Shown piece after piece: positions 6,117-9,748 of a DNA stretch of 9,748 nt (its first letter is position 1; the number at the start of each line of letters is the position of its first letter). The notes below the pieces were generated by a model. That model worked only from the letters and a program-made list of their open reading frames with translations, searched no databases and was not told the origin of the DNA. The position numbers were made by a program, and so were the translations under genes. This DNA is from Chloroflexota bacterium (GTDB lineage: Bacteria; Chloroflexota; Limnocylindria; Limnocylindrales; CSP1-4). The stretch is from contig JAOUEG010000051.1 in the NCBI GenBank assembly GCA_029858845.1, positions 1 to 9,748 of the forward strand, written 5' to 3'.

Positions 6117-7663
6117 GGCGCCCAATCCAGTCCGGCGAAACGAACGAAGCCCATGCCGTTCTCGCCAGCTCCGAGAAGTCCCTCACGCGAAAGGGCCCAG
6201 CCATCGCCATAGCTGACCGGGATCACGGGCGCGTCGCGCTGGACGATCTCCTCGGCGCGATCGTAGGCCGCGCCCGAAGCCGTCTCATCCGTGGTCGCGA
6301 GTGCGGCGGCGATCGCAGCGTCGAACTCGGGCGAACTCCAGCGGCCATAGTTGTTGGTTGCCCCTGTTCCCAAGAGCACGCCGAGGAAATCGTTCCGACC
6401 CGGATAGTCGGCGATCCACGACAGGTTCCACATCTGGGGCGGATCCGTCTGAAGGCGGTCGAAGTACCCGTCCCCCATCACCTCCTGCGCGACGTCGATG
6501 CCAAGCTCGCGCTCGAGCTCCGTGACGACGGCGTCGTCATACGGACTCCCGCCCGTCATCAGCGTCACCGTCGGAAACCCAGCGCCAGCCGGGTAGCCGG
6601 CCTGGGCGAGCAGATCACGCGCGGCGGAGGGATCGTGCACGGACACGCGGTCCACATCGCTCCGACCGGGGATGCCCGGCGGAACCATGGACGTCGCGAC
6701 CTCCGCGGGATCGGCGCCATCGAGCGTGGCGATCCGGCGCCAGTCCACCGCCGCCGCGAAGGCCTGTCGAACACGGACGTCGTCGAACGGCGGACGACTC
6801 GTGTCGAACCCGTAGTAGTCGACCGACAACGACGGCACCTGGCGAAGTCGCGGTCCGAGTTCGTCGTCGTACGCGATCCAGGAAGCGTCGAACCCGCTGA
6901 TGGGCGTGTGGTCGAGTTCGCCCTCCTCGAACGCCGAAACGCTGCTCCGGCCATTGAGGTCAGTCACGATCGTGATCGATTCGATGGGCGGCTCGCCGGC
7001 CCAGTACTTCGAATTGGCCTCGAGTCGAAGGGACTCCGGCGTTTCCTCCACCAGTCGATAGCCGCCCGAACTGACGAAGTCCGGCGACGGCGAAAGAGCG
7101 TGAGGATCGTTCTCGACGCCCCGAGGGACGATGGCAAAGGTCGGGCTTGCCACGATCCGGACGAAGTCCGCCGCCGGTCGGACCAGGTCGACGATCACCT
7201 CGTTGGCGGCCGTGTCCGAAGCCAGACCGACCGCCTCAGCGTCCGCACTTCCGGAGACGTACGCGAACGCGCCATCCACGTCAAGCATGAGGGAGGCCAG
7301 TGGCGATGGTGCGGCCGGGTCGATGATCCGAAGCCAACTGCGTACGACATCCGTTGACGTCAGTGGGGTGCCGTCGGAGAACTCCAGCCCGGGACGTAGC
7401 CTGAAGACCACGCGACGACCGTCGTTCTCGAGGCGCCATGATTCGGCGAGCGCCGGCCGGAGCTCCCGCTCGGCGTCGAAGGCGGTCAGCGTCTCGAACA
7501 ACTGGGCGATGACCGCCGAACTACCGGCATCGCCAGCGGCAACGGGGTCGAGGGTCGAGGGGGCGCCCATCAGGATGTGCGCGGATCCGTTCGTCGCGCC
7601 GGTGGGTCCGGAACATGCGACGAAGAACAGGGCGAACGCGAAGAGCAACGACCGACGGGGCAT
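6113..7663 (-). CDS. ABC transporter substrate-binding lipoprotein, peptide/nickel family (SBP_bac_5, DppA/OppA-like)
   Basis: Extracytoplasmic solute-binding lipoprotein of 516 residues, a normal family length. Residues 2-16 are a lipoprotein signal (PRRSLLFAFALFFVA) ending in lipobox VAC with C17 as the lipidated cysteine. Family blocks are: STLDPVAAGD (36-45); IAQLFETLTAFD (52-63); PALAESWRLENDGRRVVFRL (70-89); LEFSDGTPLTSTDVVRSW (93-110); YYGFDTSRPPFDDVRVRQAF (283-302) with VDW (306-308); and SWIADYPGRNDFLG (415-428) followed by NNYGRWSSPEFDA (437-449). This family usually binds di- or oligopeptides, but some members bind other ligands, so specificity is open. No permease or ATPase genes lie next to it in the window, so it may work with a transporter encoded elsewhere or act as a sensor or receptor. 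It is the first gene of the leftward cluster. A TATACT box stands 8 bases before the ATG and there is no Shine-Dalgarno sequence, so a leaderless or nearly leaderless mRNA is likely. Confidence 0.93.
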   Translation of the reverse strand: MPRRSLLFAFALFFVACSGPTGATNGSAHILMGAPSTLDPVAAGDAGSSAVIAQLFETLTAFDAERELRPALAESWRLENDGRRVVFRLRPGLEFSDGTPLTSTDVVRSWLRIIDPAAPSPLASLMLDVDGAFAYVSGSADAEAVGLASDTAANEVIVDLVRPAADFVRIVASPTFAIVPRGVENDPHALSPSPDFVSSGGYRLVEETPESLRLEANSKYWAGEPPIESITIVTDLNGRSSVSAFEEGELDHTPISGFDASWIAYDDELGPRLRQVPSLSVDYYGFDTSRPPFDDVRVRQAFAAAVDWRRIATLDGADPAEVATSMVPPGIPGRSDVDRVSVHDPSAARDLLAQAGYPAGAGFPTVTLMTGGSPYDDAVVTELERELGIDVAQEVMGDGYFDRLQTDPPQMWNLSWIADYPGRNDFLGVLLGTGATNNYGRWSSPEFDAAIAAALATTDETASGAAYDRAEEIVQRDAPVIPVSYGDGWALSREGLLGAGENGMGFVRFAGLDWAP

Positions 7664-7666
7664 CGG

Positions 7667-7707
7667 CCGGAAGTATACGGGCGATGACCCGGAAGCCCCT
7701 TTTCCGG
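7667..7707. repeat. Triple CCGGAA/TTCCGG element around the main promoter
   Basis: CCGGAA occurs at 7667-7672 and 7689-7694, 22 bases apart (two helix turns), and its inverse TTCCGG at 7702-7707. The first copy touches the -10 box. The second and third form an inverted repeat with a 7-base spacer. The arrangement suggests an operator, or alternatively a small hairpin. The binding factor is unknown. Confidence 0.4.
7672..7677 (-). promoter_or_regulatory. -10 box of the main leftward promoter (binding-protein operon)
   Basis: TATACT on the minus strand, one base from the TATAAT consensus, ends 8 bases before the ATG at 7663. With usual -10 to start-site spacing, transcription would begin within a few bases of the A of ATG. 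No convincing -35 is seen (AGGGGC lies at 17 bases); an activator or the nearby TTCCGG elements could compensate. Confidence 0.6.
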
Positions 7708-7719
7708 CAAGCGTGCATC

Positions 7720-7773
7720 GAGGCCTCCCAGGACCACACCGCCGGGGGAACGATGTCTGCTCCGAGAGGCCTC
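7720..7773. repeat. Pair of GAGGCCTC palindromes in the divergent promoter region
   Basis: The 8-base palindrome GAGGCCTC occurs at 7720-7727 and 7766-7773; the second extends to the 10-base palindrome AGAGGCCTCT (7765-7774). The copies start 46 bases apart, and I saw no other copy of the 8-mer in the window. They could be protein-binding sites for one or both divergent promoters. Confidence 0.3.
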
Positions 7774-7917
7774 TGTTCGCGATAACGAGTGTCGGCCTGG
7801 GACGTTAGGCCCGCGACGTCCGCCAGGTGCCCGGGCGCACCAGCGTCCTCGCGGCTGGAGCGTCGCGGCAAGCGAGCGGCGTCAAGGAACCGGCGACCTC
7901 GAAGCGCCATGCAGGTG

Positions 7918-7950
7918 TTGACGGCAGATCCAGCGCGATACCATCGCCCG
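7918..7950 (+). promoter_or_regulatory. Promoter of the rightward MFS transporter, leaderless type
   Basis: TTGACG (7918-7923) is a good -35. TACCAT (7939-7944) is a plausible -10 with a slightly short 15-base spacer. The GTG start codon begins 6 bases after the -10, exactly where transcription should start. No Shine-Dalgarno sequence precedes the GTG. This supports GTG 7951 as the true start and a leaderless mRNA. Confidence 0.55.
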
Positions 7951-9537
7951 GTGAGTCGGCTGCCGGTGCCCGGGATCATCCGAGACCTGTACCGCAACCC
8001 AGCGGACGGCAGGACGCTGCTGGTCGCCGTCATCTCGCTGGCAGCAGCCGGACTCGACCCGCGGGCGTTCCACCCGGGACTTGTCTCCGTCCAGGCAGCC
8101 GTTCGGGCCCGCCCCGAAGCAGAGCAGATCCTGCTCATCGCCGCCGTGGTCGGGGCGGTGATGCTCCTGGTCGGCGGGGTCCTCGGGGACGTCGATGGCA
8201 GGCGACGACTCCACCTTGGCGCGCTCGGCGTCCTCGTGGTCGCCGGAGTATCAGGCCTTCTATTCAGCGACGGGCCGGTCTTCCTCCTCGGTCGGCTGGT
8301 CGGAGCGGCCATGGCCAGCCTCATCCTGCCATTCGCCCTTGCGGGCATCGCCGTCACCTACCGGGGTGTGGCTCGAGCGACGGCGATCGGCGTCGGGTAT
8401 GCGGTGTACGGTGGGGCGTCCGCGGTCGCTCCCGTTCTGCTTACGCTGTTCGGCCCCAGCGGCCCGAGATGGCCGGCCTTCGCCGCATCGATCGTGGTCT
8501 CGACGGCAGCCTTCGCGATCGCGCGGCGCGGTTGGCGCGACCTGCCGAGTCCATCGCGTCCTCAGGGCCGCCGCGTCATCGCCACCGGGATGTGGGCGGC
8601 GGGCATCATCGTGACCTGTATGGTCCTGCTCGGTTCCGCGAACGGCTCCAACGACCCGCTCCGCATCGCCTTCCTGCTGCTCGGGCTCGGGACCCTGGGG
8701 CTCGCCGCTGTCGTGGAGCGCGGCGCGAAGGATCGCGAGGCCCTCCAGGTCGAACGCCGCCCCGTCGCGATGGCCCTGTTCGTCGGCTTCATCATCGCAT
8801 TCGCGCAGGCGATGCCGCTCCTGCAGATGCCGCTCTACTTCCAGCTCCTGAGCGGCTACGGTCCGATCCTGGCCGGCATCGCGATCACGCCGTTCGTCAT
8901 CGCGCTCGTCATCACCGGACCTGTCACCGGGATCCTCCTGCGGCGGCTCAGCCCAAGGCCGCTGATCACCTTCGGGGTCGGCGTGGTCGGCGCCGGGAAC
9001 CTGCTGCTGGCGATCGTGCTTGCCCCGTCCGCGTCCTATCTCTCGTTCATCGCACCCTTCGCCCTGATCGGGTCGGGGTTCGTCATCGCGACCACGGTCC
9101 GCACCGCGATCATCTTCGCCAGCGTCCCCCGAGGCCTGCCGGCAACGGCCGCCGCCCTCAACGAGGCGTCCGTGGCCCTTGGGACGCGCGCCGGCCTCGT
9201 CGTCGGCACCCTTGTCATCTCGACACTCGCCCTATCGACCTACGCGGACGCCCTGGCGGGACAACCGCAGGGGACCGTGGACGTGGCCGTGGCCTCCTTC
9301 CAGGAGTTGCTGACGGCGATCGGCACGCCCGGATACGGGGCACTCGTCGAAGGCGCGGCCGGCGCAGACCGCCTCGCCTATGCCGCGGCGTATACCGACG
9401 CGGTCCGCACGATGCTGCTCGCGACGGGGATCGTCACGGTCGGTAGTGCCATCGTCACCTGGTTCCTCGTCAGGAGCCAGCAGCCTCTCACGACCGTGTG
9501 GGAGCATCGCGACGAACGGGTCGAGGCGACCGCCTGA
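7951..9537 (+). CDS. MFS transporter, DHA2-like drug/metabolite exporter
   Basis: Polytopic membrane transporter of 528 residues, probably 14 helices as in the DHA2 (drug:H+ antiporter 2) group. Helix 1 is near TLLVAVISLAAAG (22-34). Motif A, GGVLGDVDGRRRL (75-87), lies between helices 2 and 3. GRLVGAAMASLILPFALAG (114-132) covers helix 4. The second half includes QMPLYFQLLSGYGPILAG (292-309), ITGPVTGILLRRL (321-333) and ATAAALNEASVALGTRAG (398-415), all family-like. The start is GTG 7951, placed at the predicted transcription start. The frame extends upstream to ATG 7909 and GTG 7789, but those add an Arg/Pro-rich stretch with no family likeness. The acidic residues expected for proton coupling cannot be assigned by eye, and the substrate is unknown. 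It is divergent from the binding-protein operon, so the two may share regulation. Confidence 0.9.
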   Translation: MSRLPVPGIIRDLYRNPADGRTLLVAVISLAAAGLDPRAFHPGLVSVQAAVRARPEAEQILLIAAVVGAVMLLVGGVLGDVDGRRRLHLGALGVLVVAGVSGLLFSDGPVFLLGRLVGAAMASLILPFALAGIAVTYRGVARATAIGVGYAVYGGASAVAPVLLTLFGPSGPRWPAFAASIVVSTAAFAIARRGWRDLPSPSRPQGRRVIATGMWAAGIIVTCMVLLGSANGSNDPLRIAFLLLGLGTLGLAAVVERGAKDREALQVERRPVAMALFVGFIIAFAQAMPLLQMPLYFQLLSGYGPILAGIAITPFVIALVITGPVTGILLRRLSPRPLITFGVGVVGAGNLLLAIVLAPSASYLSFIAPFALIGSGFVIATTVRTAIIFASVPRGLPATAAALNEASVALGTRAGLVVGTLVISTLALSTYADALAGQPQGTVDVAVASFQELLTAIGTPGYGALVEGAAGADRLAYAAAYTDAVRTMLLATGIVTVGSAIVTWFLVRSQQPLTTVWEHRDERVEATA

Positions 9538-9559
9538 CCCTGCTCCCACCAGGGCGTCA
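9535..9559. terminator. Short stem-loop between convergent stop codons, possible bidirectional terminator
   Basis: CCCTG (9538-9542) pairs with CAGGG (9550-9554) around a 7-base loop. With a CG bulge the stem extends through TGA/TCA, which are the two stop codons of the facing genes. There is no T-run, so intrinsic termination is doubtful. Confidence 0.3.
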
Positions 9560-9748
9560 TCCGGGCTCGGCCGACGGAACCGCCAGATCCGGGCGCCCCC
9601 CGAATCGGTCCAGAATCCGATAGCCGTCCCGCTTCGTCTTGCGATCCCGGTCACCCGGATCGGCGGTCGCTCCGGGGGCTGCTCCCTGCTCCTCGAAGGG
9701 CAGGTCGGCAAGTTGGACGGCCCGCCGGGGCGATCCCCCTGGGCCCAT
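9557..9748 (-). CDS. C-terminal fragment of an unidentified protein, cut by window edge
   Basis: The last 63 codons of a leftward gene enter from the right edge and end in TGA at 9559-9557. The ATG at the very edge (9748) is probably internal. The segment is polar and has no membrane helix. Its basic stretch DRDRKTKRDGYRILDRFGG (about residues 33-51) resembles the C-terminal tails of Hsp15-type S4 RNA-binding proteins, which often end in a TKRDRR..D motif. The S4 domain itself would lie outside the window, so this is only a suggestion. The codons prefer G or C in the third position, like the neighbouring genes, and the gene stops 19 bases from the convergent transporter stop. Another frame in the same region (9232-9711, minus) looks like a shadow of the transporter. 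Confidence 0.45.
   Translation of the reverse strand: MGPGGSPRRAVQLADLPFEEQGAAPGATADPGDRDRKTKRDGYRILDRFGGRPDLAVPSAEPG

Larger units (their letters stand above)
7664..7950. other. Divergent intergenic regulatory region
   Basis: These 287 bases lie between the start codons of the leftward binding-protein gene and the rightward transporter. They hold both predicted promoters, the TTCCGG cluster (7667-7707), the GAGGCCTC pair (7720-7773) and a weak inverted repeat GGCCT/AGGCC (7794-7811, 8-base loop). No convincing small gene is visible. The transporter frame remains open back to a GTG at 7789, but that stretch does not look like protein-coding sequence of the transporter. Confidence 0.6.
2692..8522. 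repeat. Dispersed GCGATCGC octamers (HIP1-like palindrome)
   Basis: Copies of the full octamer were read at 2692-2699, 3146-3153, 4277-4284, 5596-5603, 6309-6316 and 8515-8522. All but the last are inside minus-strand genes; the last is inside the rightward transporter. The core CGATCG is found about 30 times in the window by hand count. Confidence 0.6.

Noticed and set aside
6117..6125. TTG start of the peptidase at 6125
   Set aside because: It adds only three residues; ATG 6116 has the 4-base ATGA overlap seen at other junctions of this cluster.
5981..7357. Long plus-strand open frame of 458 codons opposite the binding-protein gene
   Set aside because: It is Arg/Asp/Gly-rich with no family pattern, runs antisense to a gene with clear SBP_bac_5 blocks, and is typical of shadow frames in GC-rich DNA.
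7794..7811. GGCCT/AGGCC inverted repeat as a terminator or operator
   Set aside because: Only a 5-base stem with an 8-base loop and no T-run; such matches are common in GC-rich DNA.
7789..7950. Upstream start (GTG 7789 or ATG 7909) for the rightward transporter
   Set aside because: The added residues are Arg/Pro-rich and unlike MFS N-termini, and the region holds a TTGACG/TACCAT promoter that points to GTG 7951. ATG 7909 cannot be fully excluded.
7827..9446. Plus-strand open frame of 539 codons overlapping the DHA2-like transporter
   Set aside because: It is a frame shadow: extremely Arg/Pro-rich composition, no motifs, and it lies within a gene with clear MFS motif A and membrane helices.
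1..9748. Search for CRISPR arrays, tRNA or rRNA genes, transposase genes and phage genes
   Set aside because: No regularly spaced repeats, no tRNA-like T-loop or anticodon arrangement, and no transposase or phage-like protein were seen on either strand.

Overview
The window is very GC-rich (about two thirds G+C by eye) and almost entirely coding. It most likely comes from a high-GC bacterium of the Chloroflexota, for example the Limnocylindria-type soil and freshwater lineages. This rests on the pairing of a DUF951 gene with DUF881 genes, the GC content, and several start codons that sit a few bases after a -10-like box (leaderless style). It is an inference: there is no rRNA or other phylogenetic marker here, and a high-GC actinobacterium is the main alternative.

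Layout. Positions 7677 down to 1 read as one long leftward gene cluster on the minus strand, probably an operon. In order of transcription it holds: a lipoprotein solute-binding protein of the peptide/nickel family (7663-6113); a secreted, membrane-anchored MA-type zinc metallopeptidase (6116-4737); two tandem DUF881 membrane proteins (4740-3976 and 3971-3297); a small DUF951 zinc-ribbon-like protein (3283-3041); an MFS_3-type transporter (3044-1476); an L-asparaginase (1459-476); and the N-terminal 157 residues of a YtcJ-type amidohydrolase (471 to the left edge). Three junctions are 4-base start/stop overlaps (ATGA or GTGA) and the other four are gaps of 4, 13, 16 and 4 bases. A divergent 287-base regulatory region (7664-7950) separates this cluster from a rightward DHA2-like MFS transporter (7951-9537). 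At the right edge the C-terminal end of another leftward gene (9557-9748) converges on that transporter, with a short stem-loop between the two stop codons.

How the genes may work together. The order binding protein, surface peptidase, exporter, asparaginase, amidohydrolase would fit capture and breakdown of peptides or amides outside the cell, followed by deamidation inside. That is only an inference: no ABC permease or ATPase is present, and the DUF881 and DUF951 proteins have no settled function. I see no mobile element, CRISPR array, tRNA, rRNA or phage gene. I found no clear new defence or biosynthetic system. The most unusual signals are the leaderless-type start regions inside and at the head of the cluster, a triple TTCCGG element around the main promoter, and strong enrichment of the palindrome CGATCG/GCGATCGC.
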